The translations under genes were made by a program, and so were the position numbers. A DNA stretch of 5,904 nucleotides, taken from contig WQXD01000237.1 of the NCBI GenBank assembly GCA_009785015.1, forward strand, positions 1 through 5,904, written 5' to 3'. The notes beneath the pieces are model-generated. The model saw only the letters and a list, made by a program, of their open reading frames with translations. It ran no database searches and was not told the origin of the DNA. This document shows positions 1-5,806 of the stretch, in pieces (position 1 is the first letter of the stretch; each line of letters opens with the position of its first letter). The DNA comes from Oscillospiraceae bacterium (GTDB taxonomy: Bacteria > Bacillota_A > Clostridia > Oscillospirales > WRJC01).

Positions 1-763
1 CGCCGCCGTTTATGCCGTATGCCACTTTCGCCGCGTCCATAGCTTCCATGGCGCCGTATGCCATATTGTCGTTTTCGCAGTACACCACGTCGAATCCGCT
101 GTACTGCTTTAACACGTACTCCATGATCTCCTTGCCCCTGACCTGCGTGAAATCGCCCGTGGCGCGGTATATGACTTCCCAGCCCGCGTTTCTGCCGACT
201 CCGGAATCGAGGCCCTCGGTCCGGCCGATCTGCGCGGAGGACCCCATGTTTCCCTGCAGATGCACTATCTTCAGGCTTGTTTTGTCTTTGAATGCCTGTT
301 CCATCCACGCGACGGCGGCGTCGCCTTCCTTGCGGAAATCTGAGCCGACCCAGCAGGTATAGAGGCTGTCGTCCGAAGTTTTGATCATCCGGTCGACGAT
401 GATTACCGGGATACCGGCGGTTTTGGCTTCTTTGAGCACACTGTCCCAGCCTTCCTCGGTGACGGGCGCGAAAACGATATAGTCGACTTTCTGCGAGATG
501 AACTCCCTGATGGCCGCGATTTGGTTTTCCTGTTTCTGCTGGGCGTCTTTCAGTATCAGCTTGTACCCGTTTTCCTCGCTGAATGTTCCCCTCATCGATT
601 TCGTGTTGGCGAGGCGCCAGTCGGACTCCGCGCCGACCTGCGCAAAACCGATGACAATCAGCCCTTCGCTGTTTTCAAGGGTATCGGCGGGGGTATCGGC
701 GCGGCTGCAGGCCGAAAGCGCAAAAATCAAAAGACACAAAACAAAAAATAAGAACTTTTTCAT
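1..763 (-). CDS. YtfQ-like sugar ABC transporter substrate-binding lipoprotein (partial, C-terminus outside window)
   Basis: This gene runs off the left edge; 254 residues are visible of the roughly 320-350 usual for the family. The start ATG (763-761) follows GAGGA with a 6-nt spacer. Residues 1-18 form a lipoprotein signal peptide ending in the lipobox L16-S-A-C19, so the mature protein should be anchored to the outer face of the membrane by C19. The rest is a type I periplasmic-binding fold like E. coli YtfQ (galactofuranose binding): IGFAQVGAESDWR (38-50), DAQQKQENQIAAI (73-85), the hinge-proximal IIVDR (121-125), VGSDF (139-143) and VVYCENDNMAYGAMEAM (226-242). These match YtfQ better than RbsB or XylF, from memory. 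It would deliver a pentose or hexose, possibly furanose, to an ABC importer whose permease and ATPase genes may lie further left. Family assignment is strong; the exact sugar is not determined. It is transcribed divergently from the NagB-like gene. Confidence 0.93.
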   Translation of the reverse strand, partial: MKKFLFFVLCLLIFALSACSRADTPADTLENSEGLIVIGFAQVGAESDWRLANTKSMRGTFSEENGYKLILKDAQQKQENQIAAIREFISQKVDYIVFAPVTEEGWDSVLKEAKTAGIPVIIVDRMIKTSDDSLYTCWVGSDFRKEGDAAVAWMEQAFKDKTSLKIVHLQGNMGSSAQIGRTEGLDSGVGRNAGWEVIYRATGDFTQVRGKEIMEYVLKQYSGFDVVYCENDNMAYGAMEAMDAAKVAYGINGG

Positions 764-769
764 AAATAT

Positions 770-774
770 TCCTC
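770..774 (-). promoter_or_regulatory. Ribosome binding site of the sugar-binding lipoprotein gene
   Basis: On the minus strand GAGGA lies 6 nt before the ATG at 763. It fixes the start and gives a complete lipoprotein signal peptide. Confidence 0.8.
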
Positions 775-803
775 ATTTTCATCATTTTACATGCTATATT
801 ATT

Positions 804-832
804 ATTATATCCCGATATTCGCTTTTTGTCAA
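804..832 (-). promoter_or_regulatory. Perfect-consensus sigma-A promoter for the sugar-binding lipoprotein gene
   Basis: Reading the minus strand, -35 TTGACA (832-827) and -10 TATAAT (809-804) are separated by exactly 17 bp. Both hexamers match consensus at all six positions. Transcription should start near 797, giving a leader of about 35 nt. The fit suggests high intrinsic strength, so any control would probably be by a repressor or by message stability. Confidence 0.88.
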
Positions 833-882
833 GTGGTATAAACATTAATTCCAGCTTAATTTTAACAAAAAATGAATTCTCG

Positions 883-895
883 GTAAATATTTTAC
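883..895. promoter_or_regulatory. Palindrome GTAAA-TAT-TTTAC between divergent promoters, candidate operator
   Basis: A perfect 5-bp inverted repeat with a 3-bp centre sits between the two divergent -35 elements, 9 bp upstream of the nagB-like -35. The 8-mer ATTTTACA overlapping its right half (889-896) recurs at 784-791, 105 bp away, beyond the other promoter. The position suits a regulator acting on both genes, but the spacer is AT-rich and short palindromes arise there by chance. No regulator gene is in the window. Confidence 0.3.
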
Positions 896-904
896 AATCA
901 GCCG

Positions 905-933
905 TTGATTTATCGCCGCGGATATGCTATAAT
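905..933 (+). promoter_or_regulatory. Sigma-A promoter with extended -10 for the nagB-like gene
   Basis: The -35 TTGATT (905-910) and -10 TATAAT (928-933) are 17 bp apart. TG at 925-926 gives an extended -10 (TGCTATAAT). The predicted start is near 940, with a leader of about 50 nt. It points away from the promoter at 804-832, so the two genes share a divergent control region. Confidence 0.85.
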
Positions 934-977
934 CTGGTACAAACCATAAAAAATCAAATGAATAAATGAAGATACGG

Positions 978-983
978 AAAGGA
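978..983 (+). promoter_or_regulatory. Ribosome binding site that decides the nagB-like start
   Basis: AAAGGA lies 6 nt before the ATG at 990. The in-frame ATG at 966 has no purine-rich site upstream and would add eight lysine/arginine-rich residues absent from the family, so 990 is chosen. Confidence 0.8.
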
Positions 984-989
984 AAAAAC

Positions 990-1748
990 ATGAAAACGGT
1001 ATTATGTGGAAATGACAAAATCTTAGGCCAAAAGGCCGCCTCTCGGATTGCGGGCCTGATAGGGGCCGCTATAGAAAAAAAAGGCGGAGCCCGCCTTGTT
1101 ATTTCGACCGGGGCTTCGCAGTTCACGACATTTGAGGCATTGGTCGCCCTCGGCGTCGACTGGCCGAAAACGGAAATTTTTCATCTGGACGAATATATCG
1201 GCATACCCGAAACACACCCCGCCAGCTTTATAAAATACATAAAGGAACGGTTTTTGGAAAAATTAAAAACCGTTCCCAAAAAGATCAATTTTGTAGACGT
1301 GTCCGACGGAGCCGACAGCATCATCGCAAAGCTCAACGCGGAGGCAAACCGGGAACCGATCGACGTCGGGGTGATAGGCATCGGGGAAAACGCGCACATC
1401 GCCTTCAACGACCCGCCCGCCGACTTCGAATGCGGAGACGCCTACAAAATCGTGAGCTTGGATGAGGCCTGCAGAAGACAGCAGCTCGGCGAAGGCTGGT
1501 TCGCCTCTTTTGACGAAGTGCCGAAGCAGGCCGTGTCGATGACCCCGAAACAGATACTCAAATGCTCCCATATCGTGTCGGCCGTGCCCTACAAGGTCAA
1601 GGCAAAAGCAATACGCGACACGCTCTCCGCCGACAAAGTGACCCCCATGGTCCCGGCGACCATACTCAAAACGCACCCCGACTGGACCCTTTACTTAGAC
1701 CCCGAAAGCGCCTCGATGACAGACGAGGGGCTGCTTTCGGGCGGTTAA
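990..1748 (+). CDS. nagB: Glucosamine-6-phosphate deaminase superfamily protein (NagB-like, variant active site)
   Basis: The 252-residue product has the length and fold signature of NagB/sugar-phosphate isomerase proteins (E. coli NagB 266, B. subtilis about 242). NagB converts glucosamine-6-phosphate to fructose-6-phosphate and ammonia in the cytoplasm. Visible motifs are the phosphate-loop-like STGASQFTTFEAL (39-51), FHLDEYIGIP (64-73) with D67 matching catalytic D72 of E. coli, HPASF (76-80), GIGENAHIAFNDPP (130-143) with H136 matching H143, CRRQQLGEGWF (161-171), and a C-terminal PATILKTHP (222-230). E. coli has GNDGHIAFNE in the catalytic loop; here D141 and E148 correspond to N134 and D141. 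The GEN-H-IAFNDPP form and the CRRQQLGEGW segment belong to a distinct NagB-like branch, as I recall, annotated as deaminase without much biochemistry. The substrate may therefore be another sugar phosphate. The gene has its own promoter, is divergent from a sugar-binding protein gene, and its stop overlaps that of the next gene. Confidence 0.85.
   Translation: MKTVLCGNDKILGQKAASRIAGLIGAAIEKKGGARLVISTGASQFTTFEALVALGVDWPKTEIFHLDEYIGIPETHPASFIKYIKERFLEKLKTVPKKINFVDVSDGADSIIAKLNAEANREPIDVGVIGIGENAHIAFNDPPADFECGDAYKIVSLDEACRRQQLGEGWFASFDEVPKQAVSMTPKQILKCSHIVSAVPYKVKAKAIRDTLSADKVTPMVPATILKTHPDWTLYLDPESASMTDEGLLSGG
991..1004 (+). promoter_or_regulatory. cre-like (CcpA operator-like) site over the nagB-like start codon
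   Basis: Compared with the cre consensus TGWAANCGNTNWCA, the sequence TGAAAACGGTATTA differs at one position (T1003 for C). It begins inside the start codon, a location known for functional cre sites in Firmicutes. It would link this gene to catabolite repression, sensible for sugar catabolism. A one-mismatch hit is expected by chance about once in a few windows of this size, so this is tentative. Confidence 0.25.
1244..1276. repeat. Perfect 12-bp inverted repeat inside the nagB-like coding region
   Basis: The left arm GGAACGGTTTTT (1244-1255) and right arm AAAAACCGTTCC (1265-1276) are exact reverse complements around the 9-nt loop GGAAAAATT. In RNA this gives a 12-bp stem, extendable by two G-U pairs. 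It spans codons for about residues 85-96 (KERFLEKLKTVP). No U-tract follows the right arm, so it is not a normal intrinsic terminator. Confidence 0.7.
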
Positions 1749-2701
1749 TTTTTCGCGCGCCGCCTTGTCATAAACAAGCCCGCGCAGGCGAAAGCGGTCA
1801 AAACGGCAAAGGCCAGACCGTCGCCGGTGACCGGGGCGGCCGACTGCGGGGCCTCGGGGGCGGGAGCCGCCGGTTCGGGCTCCTGGACGGCGGGCGGCGG
1901 GGCTTCGGGGGCGGCGGGTTCCGGCTCCGGTTCCGCCGGAGCGGGCGCGCCCACCACATTGTCGCCCAAAACGATATAGTCATATATATCGGGCACCCAG
2001 TTGCCCGACCTGTCGGTGGGGTTGGATATGAAGAGCGCGCTCTCGCCGTCGCCTATCTCCTGGGCGAACAGATAGAAGCCGATCTGTTTGCCCGCCCCGT
2101 AGGCGGAGCCGTAAGATGTGATATCGGAGGCCTTGGCCTGCGCTTCGCACGCTTTGTAGTCTATTTTAAATTCCGCGGTGTATGAATTGGCTCCCTTGAC
2201 CGATCCCCAGCCGATATATGGCTTGCATTCGTCGCCGACGAGCTGGGGCGTGTTTCTGCCGAATGTCGCGTTGGGATAGCCGCTGTCATCCATCCTAAAC
2301 TGGGTGACTTCGTTGGGATCGTCCGTCGCATTGGTGAAATCCACTATGATTTCAACGGTCGTGAGGTCCCACTGAGAGCCGACCTGCTTGTCCTGGTAGT
2401 CGTCCTGCACATAAAAATACGCCACTTTGACATCTATGAATATATACATGCAATCGTCATCCCAGAGCACCCAGGCCTCCGCCCCGCCGCCGAGCCCGCC
2501 GTCGGGCGTCGCGCTGTGGGGATTTTTTATGGGTATATACAGCCCCTCGTTGTATATATCGTCCTTCACGCCGTCGATAACGGGCGCGACCGCGGTTTTC
2601 GGCACGCTGCCCAAGCTGTTCTGGTCGCTGTGGGCGAAAACGGATCCCGCCCCCGCCGCGGCAACCATGACCGCAACAATTAACGCGATAATTTTTTTCA
2701 T
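1745..2701 (-). CDS. Exported CBM9-like carbohydrate-binding protein with Pro/Glu linker and sortase-like C-terminal anchor
   Basis: The 318-residue product has three parts. Residues 1-23 are a Sec signal peptide (MKKIIALIVA, long hydrophobic core, cleavage after VFA23). Residues about 36-246 resemble CBM9/DOMON-type beta-sandwich modules: APVIDGVKDDIYNEG (39-53), AWVLWDDDCMYIFIDVKV (76-93), TTVEIIVDF (114-122), DPNEVTQFRMDD (128-139), YTAEFKIDY (174-182) and a closing strand DYIVLGD (241-247). Such modules bind xylan, cellulose or sugar ends; the ligand here is not known. Residues about 251-289 are a Pro/Ala/Glu-rich spacer. The end, APVTGDG (289-295), a hydrophobic stretch (296-311) and TRRRAKN, looks like a sortase sorting signal with A in place of L of LPXTG. 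It could instead be a plain membrane anchor. AAGGAG precedes the ATG by 9 nt. No catalytic domain is visible. The gene is divergent from the lipoprotein operon and convergent with the nagB-like gene, which its stop overlaps by 4 bp. Confidence 0.82.
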   Translation of the reverse strand: MKKIIALIVAVMVAAAGAGSVFAHSDQNSLGSVPKTAVAPVIDGVKDDIYNEGLYIPIKNPHSATPDGGLGGGAEAWVLWDDDCMYIFIDVKVAYFYVQDDYQDKQVGSQWDLTTVEIIVDFTNATDDPNEVTQFRMDDSGYPNATFGRNTPQLVGDECKPYIGWGSVKGANSYTAEFKIDYKACEAQAKASDITSYGSAYGAGKQIGFYLFAQEIGDGESALFISNPTDRSGNWVPDIYDYIVLGDNVVGAPAPAEPEPEPAAPEAPPPAVQEPEPAAPAPEAPQSAAPVTGDGLAFAVLTAFACAGLFMTRRRAKN

Positions 2702-2710
2702 GCTATTTGT

Positions 2711-2716
2711 CTCCTT
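2711..2716 (-). promoter_or_regulatory. Ribosome binding site of the CBM9-like gene
   Basis: On the minus strand AAGGAG is followed after 9 nt by the ATG at 2701. The T/A-rich leader upstream contains AAAAACTTT twice (complement of 2717-2725 and 2727-2735). Confidence 0.8.
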
Positions 2717-2754
2717 AAAGTTTTTAAAAGTTTTTGTTGTTGTTTTATCTTACA

Positions 2755-2783
2755 ATTATATCACCTATTTATGAATAAATTAT
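2755..2783 (-). promoter_or_regulatory. Extended -10 promoter for the CBM9-like gene
   Basis: Reading the minus strand, TATAAT (2760-2755) is preceded by TGA, giving an extended -10 (TGATATAAT). The 17-bp-spaced -35 position (2783-2778, ATAATT) is poor, so the extended -10 probably carries recognition. The predicted start is near 2748, a leader of about 47 nt. Confidence 0.65.
2767..2780. promoter_or_regulatory. Palindrome ATTTAT-GA-ATAAAT overlapping the left-facing promoter
   Basis: A perfect 6-bp inverted repeat with a 2-bp centre lies in the -35/-10 spacer of the CBM9-like promoter. An operator there would block RNA polymerase. The sequence is entirely A/T in its arms, so chance is a serious alternative. 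Confidence 0.25.
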
Positions 2784-2810
2784 GGCTTGATAAAAATACA
2801 AAAAAATATG

Positions 2811-2839
2811 TTGACATTTAAATTTTGCTCTGGTATAAT
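2811..2839 (+). promoter_or_regulatory. Perfect-consensus sigma-A promoter for the lipoprotein-hydratase operon
   Basis: TTGACA (2811-2816), 17-bp spacer, TATAAT (2834-2839), with TGG before the -10 (extended -10). All hexamer positions match consensus. The predicted start is near 2846 and the leader about 38 nt. The next good start on this strand is the lipoprotein ATG at 2884, and no terminator separates that gene from the hydratase gene. Confidence 0.9.
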
Positions 2840-2870
2840 GGAGTAAAAAGAAAATCAAAAAAATATAACG

Positions 2871-2875
2871 AGGAG
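2871..2875 (+). promoter_or_regulatory. Ribosome binding site deciding the lipoprotein start
   Basis: AGGAG lies 8 nt before the ATG at 2884. An in-frame TTG at 2878 is only 2 nt from this site, too close for initiation, so the ATG is preferred. Confidence 0.85.
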
Positions 2876-2883
2876 AATTGTTT

Positions 2884-3579
2884 ATGAAAAAAATCATCGC
2901 GCTTGTTTTGTGCGCTTTCATGCTCGCGTTTTTGATGGCCGCCTGCGGCGAAAAAGAGGAGTCGAAAGCCTCCGAGAACACCGAGGCCGGCGACGCGCCC
3001 GCCACCGAAGCCCCCACCGCCGCCCCCACGGAGCCGCCCACCAAAGCGCCCACCGAGCCGCGCACCCGCCCCACGCGGCCCGTCTTCGAGGAACTCGTGA
3101 TCCTCGACTGCAGCACCCTCGATTACAACAAAATGGGAGCCGTAAAGCTCTCCGAAGAAAATCCCGCCCCGGGCTTCACCGCTTCCTGGCTTTCGCCGGC
3201 TTCGGCGGGCCCCGAAATATTCAAGGCGGTGTTCCCCGCAGTCGACGTGACTGTCAACGATTACATGACCGGGGCCGTGAAAATGGTCATCTGGTGCCCG
3301 GACGCGGGCGAGGCCGGCAGCGGCGACAACCAGTTTGAACTATCCACCAAGACAAACGACGCCCAGGAAAACAACTGGCCGTGGACCGACCAGCTGGAAG
3401 ACGGCTGGAACACCATATACCTGCTCTGGGACGACGTCAGGATCTCCGAACCCGACCCCGACAACACCAGCCTCACCTGGATCCGCATTTACTCCGTCGG
3501 GCGCGAAGTCGATTTCATGCTCGCCCGGGTGAGCCTTGTGCCCTATGAGCAGATCCCCGACGACAAGCTGTGGTGGTAA
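2884..3579 (+). CDS. Lipoprotein with Thr/Pro/Glu linker and predicted beta-sandwich (carbohydrate-binding-like) domain
   Basis: The 231-residue product begins with a lipoprotein signal peptide: [10 protein letters not shown], a hydrophobic core to residue 20, and the lipobox M18-A-A-C21 (M in place of the usual L/V/I at -3). Acylated C21 would anchor it to the membrane surface. Residues 22-66 are a disordered spacer rich in E, T, P and A with [17 protein letters not shown] repeats, as in Gram-positive surface lipoproteins. Residues about 67-220 look like a galactose-binding-type jelly roll: [10 protein letters not shown] (131-140), [17 protein letters not shown] (171-187), LTWIRIYSV (197-205) and [12 protein letters not shown] (209-220). 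The pattern 'GWNTIYL...D..I...LTWIRIY...FMLARVSL' is typical of CBM4/CBM11/CIA30-like modules, as I recall. No catalytic motif is visible, and glycan binding is inference. It is the first gene after a strong promoter, and its stop TAA lies one base before the hydratase ATG. The last codons are tandem TGG (Trp-Trp), whose GGTGG may serve the downstream start. Confidence 0.8.
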   Translation: MKKIIALVLCAFMLAFLMAACGEKEESKASENTEAGDAPATEAPTAAPTEPPTKAPTEPRTRPTRPVFEELVILDCSTLDYNKMGAVKLSEENPAPGFTASWLSPASAGPEIFKAVFPAVDVTVNDYMTGAVKMVIWCPDAGEAGSGDNQFELSTKTNDAQENNWPWTDQLEDGWNTIYLLWDDVRISEPDPDNTSLTWIRIYSVGREVDFMLARVSLVPYEQIPDDKLWW

Positions 3580-3583
3580 AATG
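3572..3583 (+). promoter_or_regulatory. Stop-start junction TAA-A-ATG, probable translational coupling
   Basis: The lipoprotein stop (3577-3579) and the hydratase ATG (3581-3583) are one base apart, in different frames. The only Shine-Dalgarno-like sequence is GGTGG (3572-3576), from the tandem Trp codons, 4 nt from the ATG, which is weak and close. Reinitiation by ribosomes finishing the lipoprotein is therefore the likely route. Confidence 0.7.
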
Positions 3584-5764
3584 GCTGTAAAACTGATAAA
3601 AGAAGTCGTTTTTTATACTGACGGAAAAATAACGGGATCGGGTCCGGCCTGTGAAAAGCTCAAGGAAAATAAAGAGCTTTACAAAACCCGGACCATGGCG
3701 GCCCAAATTCTGGAGAGGCACAATACCGAAAAATCCGAAAAATCAAAAATGAAGCTGAAGTTCGACTGCCTCGCCTCGCACGACATAACATACGTGGGCA
3801 TAATCCAGACCGCGCGCGCCTCCGGATTGGATGAATTTCCGGTTCCGTATGTTTTGACGAACTGCCACAACAGCCTTTGCGCCGTGGGCGGCACGATCAA
3901 CGAGGACGACCACATATTCGGCCTTTCCGCCGCGCGGAAATACGGGGGGATATTCGTGCCCGCCCATCTCGCGGTGATACACACGTACATGCGCGAAATG
4001 ATGAGCGGCTGCGGCAAAATGATACTGGGCTCCGACAGCCACACCAGATACGGGGCTCTGGGCACGCTTGGCGTGGGCGAGGGCGGCCCCGAAATAGTCA
4101 AGCAGCTGCTGGGCAAAACCTACGATATAAACAGCCCGGAGGTCATCGCGGTTCATCTCGCCGGAAATGTGAAACCCGGCGTCGGCCCCCAGGACGTCGC
4201 GCTGAAAATAATAGGCGAGACGTTTAAAAACGGATTCGTGAAAAACAAAATCATGGAGTTTTTCGGCGAAGGGGTGAGCAACCTTCCCGTCGAATTCAGA
4301 AACGGGATAGACGTCATGACCACGGAAGCGGGCGCGCTGTCCTCCGTTTGGGTCACGGACGACAAAGTGAAGCAGTATTACGAAGTCCACGGCAGAAGCG
4401 CGGATTACGCGGAATTGAAACCGGGGGACTTCGCCTGTTACGACGGCGCGATTTTGGTCGATTTATCCAAAATCGAATGTATGATAGCGCTGCCCTCCCA
4501 CCCGGGCAACACATATGAAATAAACGAATTGAATCAAAATGCCGGGGATATTTTAAATTTACACAAGCTGACCGGCAAGATAGCGGATGGCAGATTGAAG
4601 GCCGATCAGGGCATAATCGCGGGCTGCGCGGGCGGGACTTTTGACAGCATATGCGCCGCCGCCGATATACTCGAAAACAAAAGCACGGGCGACGGCGAAT
4701 TTTCGCTCGCCGTATACCCGGGAAGCCAGCCGATCAATTTGGAGATAACGAGAAACGGCGCCGCCGAAAAGCTCATGTGCTCCGGCGCAGTCATCAAATC
4801 GGCGTTTTGCGGGCCGTGTTTCGGAGCGGACGCCATCCCGGCAAACGGGGGCTTTTCGATACGCCACACCACGAGAAACTTCCCGAACCGCGAGGGTTCA
4901 AAGCCCGCAGACAACCAGAGCGCCCAGGTCGCTTTAATGGACGCGAGATCAATCGCGGCGACGGCGGCCAATAAAGGGCGGCTCACCGCGGCCACGGAAA
5001 TCGAGACCGGATACGGCGAATATAAGTTTTGCTTTGACGGCACGGTTTACAAAAACCGCGTCTATTTCGGATATACCACCCCGAAGCCGGAGCTCGGTTT
5101 GAAGTTCGGGCCGGGTATAGCCGACTGGCCCGTATTTGAAAGCCTTCGCGAAAATATGATCGTGCAGGTGTGCTCGGTGATAACCGACGAGGTGACCACC
5201 ACCGACGAGCTCATCCCTTCCGGCGAAACTTCCTCTTACAGGTCAAACCCATATAAACTCGCCCAATTTACCCTGTCGCGAAAAGACCCCGGATATCTGG
5301 AAAGGGCTAAAAAAGCCAAAGAGAGCGCAAAAGAAGCGGCAGAAATATTTTCGGCCGGCTCAGACGATACAAGTTTCGGCAGCGTTATCTTCGCCAACAA
5401 GCCCGGAGACGGCTCAGCGAGGGAACAGGCGGCCTCCTGCCAGAAAGTTTTGGGCGGGTGCGCGAATATCGCGCGCGAATACGCGACCAAACGCTACCAG
5501 AGCAACCTTGTCAACTGGGGAATGATACCTTTTGTATATGCCGGCGAAGATCTGCCTTTCGACAACGGCGACTATATATACATCCCAAAAATCAAAGAGG
5601 CGGTAAAAGAGGGCATAAGTTCCGTAAAGGCATATATCCGCAAAGGGAAGCAAGCGCCCGGCCCGTTTTTGGAGATCGAGCTGCGGATTCCCGGCCTTGA
5701 CAGAGGCGAAAGGGATATAATCCTCGCGGGGTGTCTGATAAATTACTACGGAAAAAAGGGGTAA
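3581..5764 (+). CDS. Aconitase-superfamily hydratase, YbhJ-like (4Fe-4S)
   Basis: The 727-residue cytoplasmic protein matches the putative hydratase E. coli YbhJ (about 750 residues) along its length, from memory. The N-terminal three-quarters (to about 510) is the aconitase catalytic body; the swivel domain is about 595-680. Fe-S ligands are C349 (GIIAGCAGG) plus C410 and C413 (FCGPCFG). By hand alignment to pig aconitase, H134, D152, S153, H154 ([12 protein letters not shown]), E249, R432 and R437 ([10 protein letters not shown]), R554 (SSYRSN), base S612 and R614 ([10 protein letters not shown]) match H147, D165, S166, H167, E262, R447, R452, R580, S642 and R644. The D100-H101 pair is absent; TNCHNSLC (93-100) occupies that place. 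The enzyme should perform a dehydration/hydration on a carboxylate, but citrate is doubtful and no substrate is known for the family to my knowledge. Start 3581 is chosen because upstream in-frame codons lie inside the lipoprotein gene and add no family sequence. It is probably coupled to that gene. A REP-like repeat follows. Confidence 0.9.
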   Translation: MAVKLIKEVVFYTDGKITGSGPACEKLKENKELYKTRTMAAQILERHNTEKSEKSKMKLKFDCLASHDITYVGIIQTARASGLDEFPVPYVLTNCHNSLCAVGGTINEDDHIFGLSAARKYGGIFVPAHLAVIHTYMREMMSGCGKMILGSDSHTRYGALGTLGVGEGGPEIVKQLLGKTYDINSPEVIAVHLAGNVKPGVGPQDVALKIIGETFKNGFVKNKIMEFFGEGVSNLPVEFRNGIDVMTTEAGALSSVWVTDDKVKQYYEVHGRSADYAELKPGDFACYDGAILVDLSKIECMIALPSHPGNTYEINELNQNAGDILNLHKLTGKIADGRLKADQGIIAGCAGGTFDSICAAADILENKSTGDGEFSLAVYPGSQPINLEITRNGAAEKLMCSGAVIKSAFCGPCFGADAIPANGGFSIRHTTRNFPNREGSKPADNQSAQVALMDARSIAATAANKGRLTAATEIETGYGEYKFCFDGTVYKNRVYFGYTTPKPELGLKFGPGIADWPVFESLRENMIVQVCSVITDEVTTTDELIPSGETSSYRSNPYKLAQFTLSRKDPGYLERAKKAKESAKEAAEIFSAGSDDTSFGSVIFANKPGDGSAREQAASCQKVLGGCANIAREYATKRYQSNLVNWGMIPFVYAGEDLPFDNGDYIYIPKIKEAVKEGISSVKAYIRKGKQAPGPFLEIELRIPGLDRGERDIILAGCLINYYGKKG

Positions 5765-5806
5765 TCGCCAAAAGTATATAAGACCTGTCCCGGAACCTTC
5801 GTTTTT

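Noticed and set aside
12..362. Plus-strand ORF of 116 codons (and others at 498-848 and 521-751)
   Set aside because: They lie antisense to the clear YtfQ-like gene, show no family motifs, and have no convincing ribosome binding site.
966..989. Upstream in-frame ATG giving an eight-residue N-terminal extension of the NagB-like protein
   Set aside because: No Shine-Dalgarno sequence before 966, while AAAGGA is well placed for 990; the extension is outside the family's usual N-terminus.
845..1126. Minus-strand ORF of 93 codons covering the divergent spacer
   Set aside because: It overlaps the nagB-like promoter and 5' coding region, lacks a recognisable domain, and is best explained as a shadow.
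1740..1764. GGCGG/CCGCC hairpin as a terminator between the convergent genes
   Set aside because: Only a 5-bp stem with a 15-nt loop and no U-tract after either arm; most of it is coding sequence.
1562..2185. Plus-strand ORF of 207 codons across the convergent junction
   Set aside because: Its Gly/Arg-rich translation is the low-complexity complement of the Pro/Glu linker and overlaps two well-supported genes.
2878..2883. TTG start for the lipoprotein two codons upstream
   Set aside because: It is only 2 nt from AGGAG; the ATG at 2884 has an 8-nt spacing and gives a standard lipoprotein N-terminus (MKK).
3536..3580. Start of the hydratase inside the lipoprotein gene (TTG at 3536, or ATG at 3545)
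   Set aside because: It would add 12-15 residues of out-of-frame lipoprotein sequence with no family similarity; ATG 3581 begins the conserved protein.
3743..4390. Long minus-strand ORF of 215 codons opposite the hydratase
   Set aside because: It is antisense to the most conserved part of the hydratase; long antisense frames are expected in GC-rich third-position coding DNA.
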